A DNA stretch of 39,149 nt from SZUA-448 sp045627185 (GCA_045627185.1 JAZQNE010000025.1:1-39149); one strand, 5' to 3'; counted from the stretch's first letter, positions 29,972 through 38,964 are shown. Program-made: numbers and translations. The notes: a model not told the origin generated them from the sequence alone.

Positions 29972-32194
29972 TTATTTCTTAATATCGTTGTTGTAGAAGT
30001 ATACAAGACGATCCCAAGCTTCCTGCTTAAGGTCAAGGTAATCCTGACCGCTCCAGGTCTCCTTTGCAGCCTTTGCACATGCAGCAGCATCGCCCAAACC
30101 AAGTGCGTTTCCTGCATAACCCTTCTGGATAAGGTCAATGTAAAGGTTGTATTTACCATTTGAACTTGAGTAGTTGTCAGTAAAGTCTGAGAAGCCCTTA
30201 AGTGTAGCATTCTCTTCCTTTGTGTTGGGAAGAACTGTAGGAATTGATGTGTACCAAGGATTTTCAGCAACTTCAAGAAGCGGGTGCTTGATTGTACCGT
30301 ACTTGATAGCGTAAGAAATCTTTGATGCGCCTTCACGGCCAACTTCATGTGTGCACTGGAACTCGAATGCCTGGCTCTTAAGGAAGCTCAGTGTTGATCC
30401 AAGATATCTACGTGCATAGTTGGTGTAGTTTCCGCCTTCCTTCTCCCAAAGTTCAGCGTATGTAGCATCAGCAATAACAGGCATCTGTGTACCGTTGAAA
30501 TCGAATGTTACGTATGAACCGTCAGCGTTCTTCTTAATGAACTCATCAGGACCATATGACATAAGAATCTGGCCTTCAGGGCTGTATGCGTAGTCAATAA
30601 GTGAAAGACAAGCATTAAGCTTATCAGCATCGTTGCCAACACCGGCCTTGGAGATTCCCCAACCATCTGTCTTAACTGAACGCCATGACTCGGTAAATCT
30701 CATATAAACACCGTTTGCATCTGTTCCGTCATACCATCTTGCAACGGGGATCATAACTGCCATGTACTTCTCGCCTGAATCGCCGTCTTTGTTAAGCTTT
30801 GTCTGGTTGTAAACGGTCTGTGTCTGGTTGTAATCATAGTGCATGAAACCAAGATCCTGCTCAAGCATCTTGTCAGTCTTGATATCTTCGCCGTTAAGGA
30901 ATGAAGATGATACAAGGCCTTCAGCTGCCATATCCATAATCTTTTCAATTGCTTTGTATGATTCTTCATCCATACGTGCATCGCGGATATTTCCCTTTTC
31001 ATCAAGCCAGAGATAATCTGATCTTGACTCAAGACCACGAACACCAAAGAGGATACCTGCGAAACGGAATACGTCAACCTGACGCTGAAGGTTGCTGTTT
31101 TCACGAGCGAAGAGACCCTGGATTGTGTCTGTTCCGTTAAGTGTCTTTGCGTTAGCAACAACGCAACGAAGGAGTGCTACAAGTTCGTCTGCATCCCAAG
31201 CGGCATTCTGGCCGATGAAGAGGTTAGAACGTGTTTTTCCGTAGTATCCGTTATAAGTCTTATCAATGTAATCACGGAGCATGTTAACAGCTTCAACGCC
31301 TGTTACATCGCCCTTTGCAAGTGCATCGTTCATAACCTTAACGATGTTGCCGTACTTTGAGTAATCCTTTGTAACGCTCTCAACGCCTGAAGCGTCAAGC
31401 TTAACAACGTCAACCTTTACAGAACCTGTTGTAGGCATGTAAGGCTGATATTTAGCGGGCTGAAGTTTGCCGGACTCTGTTGCTGCAAAAGCGCCGTCGC
31501 CGTCAAGAAGTTTTACAACCCAGTCAGTACGCATAAGAGGCATACGCTCAATATCATCAACGCCGTCGAAGTAAGGGCTGAAGTAAATAGCACCCTTTGA
31601 ATCGCCTGTTGTTGAACCGGTGATTGAAAGACGAACGATGGGGTTAGCTTCAAGATAAGCCTTGAAGTTAGGCATTCTGTCAAGATAATCAGCAAGGTTG
31701 ATGAAGTTGCCTTCTGCACCTGACTCTGAAAGCTTGGAAGCAGTACCTGCTACCATATCGATCTCATTGAGTTTTTCTTTCCAGAAATCGAATTCATCAG
31801 AAGCCTTCTTGCCCTGATAGTGATCCTCGAACTTCATGCCGAGAACTTCCTGAACTCTTTCCCAGGTAGGCTTAAGGTCGCCTGCATAGTAAGTCTTGCC
31901 GTTTGCAAGGGTCTTACCGTCGCCTGCTACTGAAGCATCAAAAGCGATACCGGTCTTAGCATCGTTGTAACCGCAAGCCATTCTGATAACTGTGCCGGCT
32001 TTGAACTTAAGAGCTTCTACATCCTGAGTTTTCGGGATGCCTGTAGGAGCCTTTGTAGGATCGGGCTGTTCAGAGTTGGTAGGTGCGGGGGTATTTGTAG
32101 GCACCGGGGTAGGTGTATCTACAACCTTACCGCATGAGCAAAGCCCAAGAACCATACTGAGCACTAAAAGGAGTGCTACAATTGATTTTTTCAT
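29972..32194 (-). CDS. Large lipoprotein solute-binding protein of a CUT1 sugar transporter
   Basis: A 740-residue lipoprotein (MKKS, hydrophobic core, LCSC lipobox) with a short Thr/Pro linker (TPTPVPTNTPAPT) followed by a family-1 extracellular solute-binding domain. It captures the substrate outside and delivers it to the two permeases encoded just upstream. The closest functional relatives are LplA/LipO-like proteins of about 500 residues; 740 is long and suggests a bulky oligosaccharide or an inserted domain. Substrate unknown. The start is the ATG at 32194, with AGGAGG 7 nt upstream; the longer open frame to 32275 runs through the hairpin repeats and is not used. The gene is bracketed by RNA hairpins on both sides. 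Confidence 0.93.
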   Translation of the reverse strand: MKKSIVALLLVLSMVLGLCSCGKVVDTPTPVPTNTPAPTNSEQPDPTKAPTGIPKTQDVEALKFKAGTVIRMACGYNDAKTGIAFDASVAGDGKTLANGKTYYAGDLKPTWERVQEVLGMKFEDHYQGKKASDEFDFWKEKLNEIDMVAGTASKLSESGAEGNFINLADYLDRMPNFKAYLEANPIVRLSITGSTTGDSKGAIYFSPYFDGVDDIERMPLMRTDWVVKLLDGDGAFAATESGKLQPAKYQPYMPTTGSVKVDVVKLDASGVESVTKDYSKYGNIVKVMNDALAKGDVTGVEAVNMLRDYIDKTYNGYYGKTRSNLFIGQNAAWDADELVALLRCVVANAKTLNGTDTIQGLFARENSNLQRQVDVFRFAGILFGVRGLESRSDYLWLDEKGNIRDARMDEESYKAIEKIMDMAAEGLVSSSFLNGEDIKTDKMLEQDLGFMHYDYNQTQTVYNQTKLNKDGDSGEKYMAVMIPVARWYDGTDANGVYMRFTESWRSVKTDGWGISKAGVGNDADKLNACLSLIDYAYSPEGQILMSYGPDEFIKKNADGSYVTFDFNGTQMPVIADATYAELWEKEGGNYTNYARRYLGSTLSFLKSQAFEFQCTHEVGREGASKISYAIKYGTIKHPLLEVAENPWYTSIPTVLPNTKEENATLKGFSDFTDNYSSSNGKYNLYIDLIQKGYAGNALGLGDAAACAKAAKETWSGQDYLDLKQEAWDRLVYFYNNDIKK

Positions 32195-32218
32195 AAAATT
32201 TCCTCCTAAATGAATTAA

Positions 32219-32278
32219 TTGAACCGCACTATGCGGTAACAACCGTTTTATGTTGAACCGCCTAAGCGGAAACAACCG
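32219..32278 (-). repeat. Two tandem hairpin units before the binding-protein gene
   Basis: A 26-27-nt unit (CGGTTGTT, then CCGC, a loop of 4-5 nt and GCGGTTCAA) occurs at 32278-32253 and 32245-32219 with a 7-nt spacer. Each unit folds CCGC against GCGG. It lies between the second permease stop (32285) and the binding-protein ribosome binding site. Possibly an RNA processing or stabilising element. Confidence 0.65.
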
Positions 32279-32284
32279 AATTGA

Positions 32285-33175
32285 TTATTCCTTTACACCA
32301 CCCATATTTACGCCTTTTGCAAAATATTTCTGAATAAAAGGGTAAATAATGAGGATAGGAACGATAGAGCATACAACCAGCGCATAAATAACGGAATCCG
32401 AAGCATAAGGCTCATTCCAGCCCGTCATAAGGTCGGTATTCTGGAACTCTTCCAGTTTCAGTCTAACAAAAACCTGAAGAGGATGCTCATTGTGGTCGGT
32501 AATCATCTGTCTTGCCCAGAAGTAGCCGTTCCAGCGGGAAATACCGAAGAACAGTGCAACTGTTGCAATTGTTGATTTACACATGGGAATATAAACTTTT
32601 GTAAGAACCTGAAGCTCCGTTGCGCCGTCAACAATGGCTTCTTCTTCAATTTCGGAAGGAACACCTTCGAATGCGTTTCGAAGAAGGATAACGTTCATGG
32701 CTGCCATACCCATTGCAATAACAACAAGCCATTTGTCATCATGTATGCCGATTTTGTTGAATACAGTCTGTGTTCTTAAGTAATTCAGATACTGAGGAAC
32801 AAGGCCTGCGCTGAACCACATGGTGAATACAAGGAAGAAGTTAAAGGTTTTTCTGAAAAGAAGACGCTTCTTTGAAAGAGCATATCCGCCAAGGATTGCA
32901 ACTCCAAGTGCCCATAACGTACCATAGAAGGTGAGGAACAGGGTATTTGAATATGCATTCCAGAAAAGATTGTCATGGAACATGGCCATGAAAGCGCCAA
33001 ACTGAACGTTTTTCGGGAACAGTATTATTTCATTATACTCAACCTCATGAATACCGCTTATAGCCGACGAAATGGCATAAACAAACGGATACAGACAGCA
33101 GAGTGCAAATACCGTCAGAAACAGATAACTTATTATTTTGAAAATAAGCTCGGATATCTCCAGTCTTCTTTTCAT
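32285..33175 (-). CDS. Sugar ABC transporter permease, MalG/LplC type
   Basis: A 296-residue integral membrane subunit with six predicted helices. The coupling EAA loop reads EEEAIVDGATELQVLTKVYIP, which contacts the ATPase. The C-terminus FAKGVNMGGVKE has the family's KG-x5-G-x-K ending. It pairs with the MalF-type permease upstream to form the channel. The start is the ATG at 33175, with a perfect GGAGG 4-5 nt upstream; nine further in-frame codons upstream include that site. It lies 84 nt after the first permease and 90 nt before the binding-protein gene. Confidence 0.95.
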   Translation of the reverse strand: MKRRLEISELIFKIISYLFLTVFALCCLYPFVYAISSAISGIHEVEYNEIILFPKNVQFGAFMAMFHDNLFWNAYSNTLFLTFYGTLWALGVAILGGYALSKKRLLFRKTFNFFLVFTMWFSAGLVPQYLNYLRTQTVFNKIGIHDDKWLVVIAMGMAAMNVILLRNAFEGVPSEIEEEAIVDGATELQVLTKVYIPMCKSTIATVALFFGISRWNGYFWARQMITDHNEHPLQVFVRLKLEEFQNTDLMTGWNEPYASDSVIYALVVCSIVPILIIYPFIQKYFAKGVNMGGVKE

Positions 33176-33199
33176 AATTCCTCCATTAGCCGGACCACG

Positions 33200-33216
33200 C
33201 ACCGCAGAAAACGGTG
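33200..33216 (-). promoter_or_regulatory. Small hairpin between the two permease genes
   Basis: CACCG (33216-33212) pairs with CGGTG (33204-33200) in the 84-nt gap, next to another possible stem TTCCG/CGGAA. No U-tract. Similar in placement to the other intercistronic hairpins of this operon. Confidence 0.35.
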
Positions 33217-33259
33217 TTTTTTCCGGGAATCTTCTGTATTTCGGAAACCGATTCGGGGA

Positions 33260-34306
33260 TTAGTACAGGGAAACGTTTGAGGCCTTTCTTGCAATGGTAT
33301 TTGCACCGATAACAAGAATCATACCGACAACGTTGTTCATCATTTCGGCGGCAGACGCAACGCCCTTCAGTCCGCCCTCAACGCCAAGTCTGTACGCAAG
33401 TGTTGATACAACATCAGCAGTCTGATAACTGTCTACCGTATAGAGAAGAAGGACTTTTTCGTAGCCGACGCTCAACAGATGTCCGATTCGGGTTATAAGC
33501 ATGATAACAATTGTTGAAAGGATACTCGGAAGTACAACATAGCGCATCTGGGCCATCTTTCCCGCACCGTCAATCTGCGCCGCTTCATAACTTGTGGGTG
33601 ATATGGCAATGATGGCGGCAAAATAAACAATGCTGTCATAGCCTGCCCCCTCCCAGATACCGCTTATCATGTAGATGGAACGGAAAAATTGCGGTGATTT
33701 CAATATACCAAGCCATGCCGTGTCCTGGTCGACCACGTTCATTTTTACAAGCAGCCGGGAAATGATACCCATATCTCCAAGCGCGCTTCCCTGCTTAACG
33801 AGCATGGTAACAAGCGTTGTCATAACAACAGTTGACATGAATTTGGGAAGATAAGTGAGAACCTGATATACGCTTCGGGCGATATTTGAACGGATCTCAT
33901 TAAAGAAGAGGGCAACGATAATCGGAACCGGGAAGCCAAAGCACAATCCGTAGAAGCTGAGCAGGAATGTGTTACGGAGAGCTCTCCAGAAACGGGTTGA
34001 TTCGGTGCCTACAATAAGTACCTTAAATGCGGAAAAACCAATGAAGTTCTGCTGTGCGACAGTCTTTTCACCTTCATAGAATTTGAAAGCGCCAAGTAAT
34101 TCGTACATGGGAAAATAACGCCAGAATAAGAAAACAAGAATCATGGGGACAAGCATAAGATACAGACGCCAGTCCTTGGCGATTGCACGCAGAACGTTAA
34201 GCCAGTAATGCTTTTCAACATCATCACGAACTGCCTGTTCAGGGTCTTCTGTATAAATGCCGGTAGCCTCATAATATACAAGATAATCAGATGCTTTTGC
34301 TTTCAT
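33260..34306 (-). CDS. Sugar ABC transporter permease, MalF/LplB type
   Basis: A 348-residue integral membrane subunit with a cytoplasmic N-terminus of about 55 residues (including YEATGIYTEDPEQAVRDDVEKHYW) and six to seven helices. The EAA coupling loop reads SYEAAQIDGAGKMAQMRYVVLP. The C-terminus is IARKASNVSLY. The start is the ATG at 34306: it has GGGGAGG 6 nt upstream and follows the stop of the previous gene (34341). The open frame continues to 34447 but would overlap that gene by about 100 nt. Together with the MalG-type permease it forms the translocation pore. Confidence 0.94.
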   Translation of the reverse strand: MKAKASDYLVYYEATGIYTEDPEQAVRDDVEKHYWLNVLRAIAKDWRLYLMLVPMILVFLFWRYFPMYELLGAFKFYEGEKTVAQQNFIGFSAFKVLIVGTESTRFWRALRNTFLLSFYGLCFGFPVPIIVALFFNEIRSNIARSVYQVLTYLPKFMSTVVMTTLVTMLVKQGSALGDMGIISRLLVKMNVVDQDTAWLGILKSPQFFRSIYMISGIWEGAGYDSIVYFAAIIAISPTSYEAAQIDGAGKMAQMRYVVLPSILSTIVIMLITRIGHLLSVGYEKVLLLYTVDSYQTADVVSTLAYRLGVEGGLKGVASAAEMMNNVVGMILVIGANTIARKASNVSLY

Positions 34307-34340
34307 GTAAACCTCCCCGGGTAAATGTCCCAAATAATCC

Positions 34341-34925
34341 TCAGCCTTCTTTTTCACGTTCTTTCCGCCTTTCTTCATCAAGGCGGATAAGATATGCTTT
34401 CTGGTCTTCAAAAAGGCCGTCCGGCTTACGTGATATAAGAATAACAATTATTGCAAATACTCCTGACAAAGAGTCGGTTGTAAGGAACTTGACAAGCATT
34501 GCCGGTTCTGCTCCGAAGAAGAGTGAAACCGTAAATCTTCCAAGCTGTGCAAGCACAAACACAAGGATGACAAACAATACCGTAAGAAACCCGCTTTCCC
34601 TAATGCGTTTCTTTTTGCAAACCCTGAACATGACAAGGGCAAGCATTACAAGCAAATTCCCTATGCAATATATCGCGAACTGCTTTCCCGTTGCTCCCGA
34701 TGCAATACATGTGGCCAGGCCACCGATTACGGGATACAGACAGGACCACGCTCCCCAGCGCATCAGTCCGAGACAGAAAAAAATGATTGCCAGCGATAAT
34801 GAATAAGGTTCATTTGGAAACCAGACACGGCCCGCTTTTGTGACCGCTATTTCCATAATAAAAAACAGCACTCCGATAAGAGTCAAATCAATAATTCTGT
34901 AGGTTTTGAATGTAAGCGCTTTCAT
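34341..34925 (-). CDS. Membrane protein, possibly an S-component-like or sensor subunit
   Basis: A 194-residue protein with about five to six membrane helices and a strongly charged C-terminal tail (RLDEERRKEREKEG). The Gly-rich MRWGAWSCLYPVIGGLATCIASG segment resembles substrate-binding (S) components of energy-coupling factor transporters, but this is an impression and no T or ATPase ECF partner is present. The start is the ATG at 34925: the in-frame ATG at 34973 lies inside the promoter -10 box and cannot be in the mRNA. GGAAAG gives a weak ribosome binding site. First gene of the sugar transporter operon, 34 nt before the MalF-type permease. Confidence 0.83.
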   Translation of the reverse strand: MKALTFKTYRIIDLTLIGVLFFIMEIAVTKAGRVWFPNEPYSLSLAIIFFCLGLMRWGAWSCLYPVIGGLATCIASGATGKQFAIYCIGNLLVMLALVMFRVCKKKRIRESGFLTVLFVILVFVLAQLGRFTVSLFFGAEPAMLVKFLTTDSLSGVFAIIVILISRKPDGLFEDQKAYLIRLDEERRKEREKEG

Positions 34926-34968
34926 TATTCTTTCCAATTCACCTATTTCGCCGTCAAGAATTATAGAT

Positions 34969-34997
34969 ATCATACTTCATTTTTTATCAACTGTCAA
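34969..34997 (-). promoter_or_regulatory. Promoter of the sugar transporter operon
   Basis: TTGACA (34997-34992), 17-nt spacer, TATGAT (34974-34969): an almost perfect sigma-A promoter about 45 nt before the first gene. It fixes the first gene's start codon at 34925. Confidence 0.9.
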
Positions 34998-35076
34998 CAA
35001 AAAATCGTTTAAAAAATCCATTGAAATTGTAAGTTTTTGCTCACCAATTGTCTAACAATTCAGAAATTGTGAAAAA

Positions 35077-35090
35077 TGTAAGCGTTTTCT
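35077..35090 (+). promoter_or_regulatory. Candidate catabolite-response (cre) site
   Basis: TGTAAGCGTTTTCT matches the CcpA cre consensus TGWAANCGNTNWCA at all but the last position. It lies about 80 nt upstream of the -35 box of the sugar transporter promoter, a place compatible with activation or looping repression. Carbon catabolite control fits a sugar uptake operon. Confidence 0.5.
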
Positions 35091-35131
35091 CTCTGTTTCT
35101 TCTTCCTTGTGAGACGATTGTAACGACTTAC

Positions 35132-35173
35132 AAAAAAATAAGCGAAAAACGTTTCATTCACGTTTTTCGCTTA
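35132..35173 (-). terminator. Rho-independent terminator of the ABC exporter operon
   Basis: A perfect 14-bp stem (TAAGCGAAAAACGT, 35173-35160, with its complement at 35152-35139), 7-nt loop, then seven T (35138-35132). It separates the exporter genes from the sugar transporter promoter. Confidence 0.95.
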
Positions 35174-35214
35174 TCTTCGCATTTAACGGTTGTAGTCTCC
35201 AGCCATTCACATCC

Positions 35215-35232
35215 CCGGGAGCCTACTCCCGG
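35215..35232 (-). other. Short GC hairpin in the exporter 3' region
   Basis: CCGGGAG and CTCCCGG form a 7-bp stem with a 4-nt loop between the stop of the exporter gene and the main terminator. The 9-nt GCCATTCAC occurs on both sides of it. No U-tract; possibly a stabilising 3' structure. Confidence 0.4.
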
Positions 35233-35262
35233 CCATTCACGGCATCACCCCGCAAGATTCCA

Positions 35263-37041
35263 TTATCTTGCCGTTCTCAGCTGGATTTCATACAGTTTCT
35301 TGTATATTCCGTTTTGTTCAAGCAGTTCCTGATGTGTTCCCTGTTCACGAAGCTTGCCCTTATGCATAACCATAATGCAGTCGCAATGCTGGATTGTAGA
35401 AAGGCGGTGTGCAACCATGATGGTTGTCCTGCCCTTCATCATACGTTCAAGGGCTTCCGTAATCAGCTGCTCAGTCTCTGTATCAATATTTGCCGTTGCC
35501 TCATCCATTACAAGAATTGCGGGATCGTAGGCAAGTGTTCTCGCAAAGCTCAGAAGCTGGCGCTGGCCGGCGGAAAGCGTGCTTCCGCGCTCGGTTACGG
35601 CCTCTTCAAAGCCATGCTCGAGTTTTTTGATAAAGGTATCCGCATTAGCAATCCGGGCTGCGGTTTCCATTTGTTCGTCAGTTATATTCTCATTCAGAAG
35701 CTTGATGTTTCCTGCAATATCTCCCGTGAAAACAAATACATCCTGCTGAACCTGACCGATTGCCGAACGAAGCTGTTCAAGCGACATATCGCGAATATCC
35801 ACGCCGTCAACAAGAATGCGACCCTTCTGAATATCATAATAACGACCGACAAGGCTCAGAATTGTTGTCTTTCCGGCGCCGGTTGCACCTACAAAGGCAA
35901 CCCTCCTGCCGGGTTCAATCTTAAAGCTCACATCGCGAAGAATCCAGTCTTCATCGTTGTAAGCAAACCAGACATGGTCAAACTCGATTTCACCGCGCAG
36001 TCTGCCTTCCACAAGGGTGGGCTCGGCAGGACTTACAATCTGCGGCTCCTCATCAAGAATGGTAAATATCTTCTCTGCCGATGCAATCGACTGCTGAAGC
36101 GTTCCGAGAAGTTCCGAAAGTTCCTGAATAGGATCAAAGAACGAGTTAACATACTGAATGAAGATGTAGAGCGTTCCGACGGTTATTCCCAGCTCCTTAT
36201 TCGTAAGGTTTAAGAATACCTGGTCACTTCCGCCGAAAATAATATTCACAAGCGCAATAATACTCAGAATGTAAATGCACGGGCGGAAAATGGCAAATAC
36301 CATTACCTCGCGGAAATTCGCGCGGTACAGCTCACGGCTGCGGTTTTTGAATTCATTGTTTTTAACGTCTTCACGGTTAAATATCTGAATCAGCTTCATT
36401 CCGGAAAGATGCTCCGAAAGGTAGGTATTCAGCGCCGTAATCTTGCTTCTGGTGATTCGGTAACAGGTTCGCGATACCTTTCTGAAAAGGAACGTCAGGG
36501 CTGCAATTATGGGAAGAAGTATAAACGCACGGAGCGCAAGCCGCCAGTTCATAACAAGCATGACAACGGCAAGGCCGATGATTGTGACAACATCCTCAAC
36601 AAAGTGCACGATGATATTCGAGAAAAGCTCACTGATTGCCTCAACATCGTTGGTAACACGTGTTACAAGGCGGCCTACGGGCGTTACGTCAAAATACCCG
36701 AGCTGGAGCTTGTGAACATGCTGAAATACTTCATTTCGCATATTGAAAACGATATGCTGGCCCGTGTACTGCAGGAACCATGAATGTGCAAGGCTGCAGC
36801 CAAGTGAAAGCACCAGCACGACCGCATAAATGATACCCTGTTTTACAATCGTTTCATACGGTGCCCCGTCTTCAAACAGGTCAATGATTGTACCGAAAAT
36901 CTTTGGAATATAGAGGTTCAGCACAACAAGGAGGAGCGTAACAACCATGGCAATCGTCATCTGAAGGATATAGGGCTTTCCGTACTTCAGAAGTCTGAGC
37001 AATGTGTTTTTCTTTTGTTTTTTATCTGCTTTACGATCCAT
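35263..37041 (-). CDS. ABC exporter half-transporter with canonical catalytic site
   Basis: A 592-residue exporter subunit: six membrane helices (residues about 20-330), then the ATPase. Walker A GATGAGKTT (385-393), signature LSAGQRQ (499-505), Walker B LVMDEATANID with catalytic Glu514, and the H-loop VAHRLSTIQ. It forms a heterodimer with the product of the adjacent upstream gene, like BmrCD/LmrCD or TM287/288, probably exporting drugs, lipids or peptides; the substrate is unknown. Intact Glu514 contrasts with the degenerate site of its partner. It starts 1 nt after the partner's stop, with GGAGG inside the partner's end, so the two are made together. Confidence 0.96.
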   Translation of the reverse strand: MDRKADKKQKKNTLLRLLKYGKPYILQMTIAMVVTLLLVVLNLYIPKIFGTIIDLFEDGAPYETIVKQGIIYAVVLVLSLGCSLAHSWFLQYTGQHIVFNMRNEVFQHVHKLQLGYFDVTPVGRLVTRVTNDVEAISELFSNIIVHFVEDVVTIIGLAVVMLVMNWRLALRAFILLPIIAALTFLFRKVSRTCYRITRSKITALNTYLSEHLSGMKLIQIFNREDVKNNEFKNRSRELYRANFREVMVFAIFRPCIYILSIIALVNIIFGGSDQVFLNLTNKELGITVGTLYIFIQYVNSFFDPIQELSELLGTLQQSIASAEKIFTILDEEPQIVSPAEPTLVEGRLRGEIEFDHVWFAYNDEDWILRDVSFKIEPGRRVAFVGATGAGKTTILSLVGRYYDIQKGRILVDGVDIRDMSLEQLRSAIGQVQQDVFVFTGDIAGNIKLLNENITDEQMETAARIANADTFIKKLEHGFEEAVTERGSTLSAGQRQLLSFARTLAYDPAILVMDEATANIDTETEQLITEALERMMKGRTTIMVAHRLSTIQHCDCIMVMHKGKLREQGTHQELLEQNGIYKKLYEIQLRTAR

Positions 37042-37042
37042 A

Positions 37043-38896
37043 TCAGTCAGCCTCCTCTACCATTTTTTCAAGCTGCTGCTGCTCGTAAAGTCTCGCATAA
37101 CGGCCGTCAAGCTTCAAAAGTTCCTCATGGCTGCCGTATTCCTGAACTTTACCGTCCTCCAGCACCATAATTTTGTCAGCGCTCTGGAGTGTGGAAATAC
37201 GGTGTGCGATAAATACAGTAGTCTTGCCTTCTCTCAGCTTCTTAAGATTTGCAAGGATGGTCTCCTCCGTGTCGGTATCAACAGCCGAAAGAGCATCATC
37301 AAGAATGAGAATAGGCGCATCCTTCATGATTGCACGGGCGATGGAGCTGCGCTGCTTCTGTCCGCCCGACATGGTTACGCCGCGCTCACCGACAATTGTT
37401 GAATACCCGTCGGTGAAATCCATGATATTATCGTGAATATCAGCAGTTTTGGCAGCATCAATAACGGCCGGGAGGTCATTATGTGTCTTATCTGCTTCAA
37501 CGTAGCGCTCATTAATCAGATTATCAAGGTATTTGTTAAGATCTTCCTCTGAACTGTTAATGATTTTACCGGAAATCTTTTCGTCCCCGTAAGGCAGGAA
37601 TTCACGGGTTCCGAAGGCAATGTTGGCCTGAACGGTATCCGAAAACAGGAAGTTATCCTGCGGAACGTATGCAATGCCCGTTCTCAGCACGGAAAGCGGA
37701 ATATCCTGAATGTTGTTCCCGTCAAATGTAATTTCTCCGGGATTCGACTCATAAAGCCTGAGCAGAAGGTTGGCGATTGTGGTCTTTCCGCAACCGGTCT
37801 TTCCCATGATTGCAAGCGATGTGCCCGCAGGAACCTCAACCGAAACGCCGTCAAGAACAGCCGGAAGGCCCTCCGCATATGCAAAATGAAGGTCATTCAG
37901 GGCAAATTCACCGGAAAGTTCAGTAATATCATTGTCTTTACCGGTATCAACAATATCAGCCTTTGCATGCATTATTGCTCCGATACGTTTAAGTGCCGCA
38001 TGTGCCTGTGAAAACATGTTAAGGCTGTCACCGGCTGCTATCATGGGCCATACAAGCATGCCAACATACTGGTTGAAAGCGATGAACTGGCCGATTTTTA
38101 TTTCTCCGCGATAAACCTGCCAGCCGCCGTACAGAACGGTAATCAGCTTGCAAAGTCCGATCAGGAAGCGAAGCATGGGCCACACAATCGTATTCATTTT
38201 TGCAAGGCGCATCGAGGTTTCAAGTTTCTTGCGGTTTACCTTCTTGAACTCACGCAGTTCCGATTCCTCACGGACAAAAGCCTTGATTACACGGATACCG
38301 GAAAAGCTTTCCTGAGCCTTGTCGCTTACGTCCGAGAAGGCATCGTTCTGCATCTTGTACATGGGCTCAACATAGATTGCATACCAGATTGCGCCGCCCA
38401 GAATGACAAGCATGGGGATGCAGGCAACAATAGTAAGCTGTACGTTGACGTAACGGACCATCTTCATGACAACCATAACCGTCATTACAACTGCATCGAA
38501 CGATGAAATCAGCGACGGCCCGACTGCCATTCGCACCGAGCCAAGGTCATTCGTAAAATGAGCCATCAAATCGCCTGTTTTGTGCTCATTATAATACTGT
38601 GTGGAAAGTGTCGAAAGATGTGAAAACAGGTCATCTCTCATTTCGCGCTCGATTTTTCGCGCACTTCCGAACAGGAAGAAGCGCCATCCGAAGCGCCCTA
38701 CTGCCATTCCAAGACCGACAAGCAGAATCAGAACGCAGTATCTTATTACATCGGACTTATCAAACCCTTCAATCAGACCGTCTGTTACTTCACCTGTGAA
38801 CTGCGGAATGAAAAGGCTGAGATAATCCACACCGAAAAGTACAAGAATGCCCATCAGATAACTAAACCAGTGTTTTTTTAAGTAGCGCAAAAGCAT
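37043..38896 (-). CDS. ABC exporter half-transporter with degenerate catalytic site and insert
   Basis: A 617-residue exporter subunit: six membrane helices (about 10-290), then the ATPase. Walker A GKTGCGKTT (365-373), signature MSGGQKQ (509-515), Walker B LILDDALSAVD in which the catalytic Glu is replaced by Asp534, and H-loop IAHRISTLQ. The substitution is the hallmark of the non-hydrolysing site in heterodimeric exporters. The ATPase domain also has an unusual insert of about 45 residues (about 431-475, hydrophilic, with GKIINSSEEDLNKYLDNLI) between the Q-loop region and the helical subdomain before DAAKTADIHDNI. AGGA precedes the ATG. The adjacent gene downstream encodes the partner. Confidence 0.95.
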   Translation of the reverse strand: MLLRYLKKHWFSYLMGILVLFGVDYLSLFIPQFTGEVTDGLIEGFDKSDVIRYCVLILLVGLGMAVGRFGWRFFLFGSARKIEREMRDDLFSHLSTLSTQYYNEHKTGDLMAHFTNDLGSVRMAVGPSLISSFDAVVMTVMVVMKMVRYVNVQLTIVACIPMLVILGGAIWYAIYVEPMYKMQNDAFSDVSDKAQESFSGIRVIKAFVREESELREFKKVNRKKLETSMRLAKMNTIVWPMLRFLIGLCKLITVLYGGWQVYRGEIKIGQFIAFNQYVGMLVWPMIAAGDSLNMFSQAHAALKRIGAIMHAKADIVDTGKDNDITELSGEFALNDLHFAYAEGLPAVLDGVSVEVPAGTSLAIMGKTGCGKTTIANLLLRLYESNPGEITFDGNNIQDIPLSVLRTGIAYVPQDNFLFSDTVQANIAFGTREFLPYGDEKISGKIINSSEEDLNKYLDNLINERYVEADKTHNDLPAVIDAAKTADIHDNIMDFTDGYSTIVGERGVTMSGGQKQRSSIARAIMKDAPILILDDALSAVDTDTEETILANLKKLREGKTTVFIAHRISTLQSADKIMVLEDGKVQEYGSHEELLKLDGRYARLYEQQQLEKMVEEAD

Positions 38897-38924
38897 AACA
38901 GTTATTCCTCATAGACTATTTTAA

Positions 38925-38947
38925 CCCGGCAAACAGTGTTTACCGGG
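38925..38947 (-). other. Hairpin between the SGNH-type gene and the ABC exporter genes
   Basis: CCCGGTAAACA and TGTTTGCCGGG form an 11-nt arm stem with one mismatch, followed by TTAAAATAG. The U-tract is poor, so it is a weak terminator or an intercistronic structure. No convincing promoter was found in this 68-nt gap, so the exporter genes may be read from upstream. Confidence 0.45.
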
Positions 38948-38964
38948 CGGTATCAACTTTGATT

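Noticed and set aside
34307..34447. Longer N-terminus of the MalF-type permease
   Set aside because: It would overlap the preceding gene by about 100 nt, while the ATG at 34306 has a perfect ribosome binding site.
34926..34973. Longer N-terminus (MISIILDGEIGELERI) for the first transporter-operon gene
   Set aside because: Its ATG is part of the -10 TATGAT of the operon promoter, so it would not be transcribed.
35314..36213. 299-codon plus-strand open frame
   Set aside because: Lies entirely opposite the exporter gene, which has all ABC motifs; the antisense translation shows no domain.
36409..36783. 124-codon plus-strand open frame opposite the exporter
   Set aside because: Antisense to a well-supported membrane domain; no start signals.
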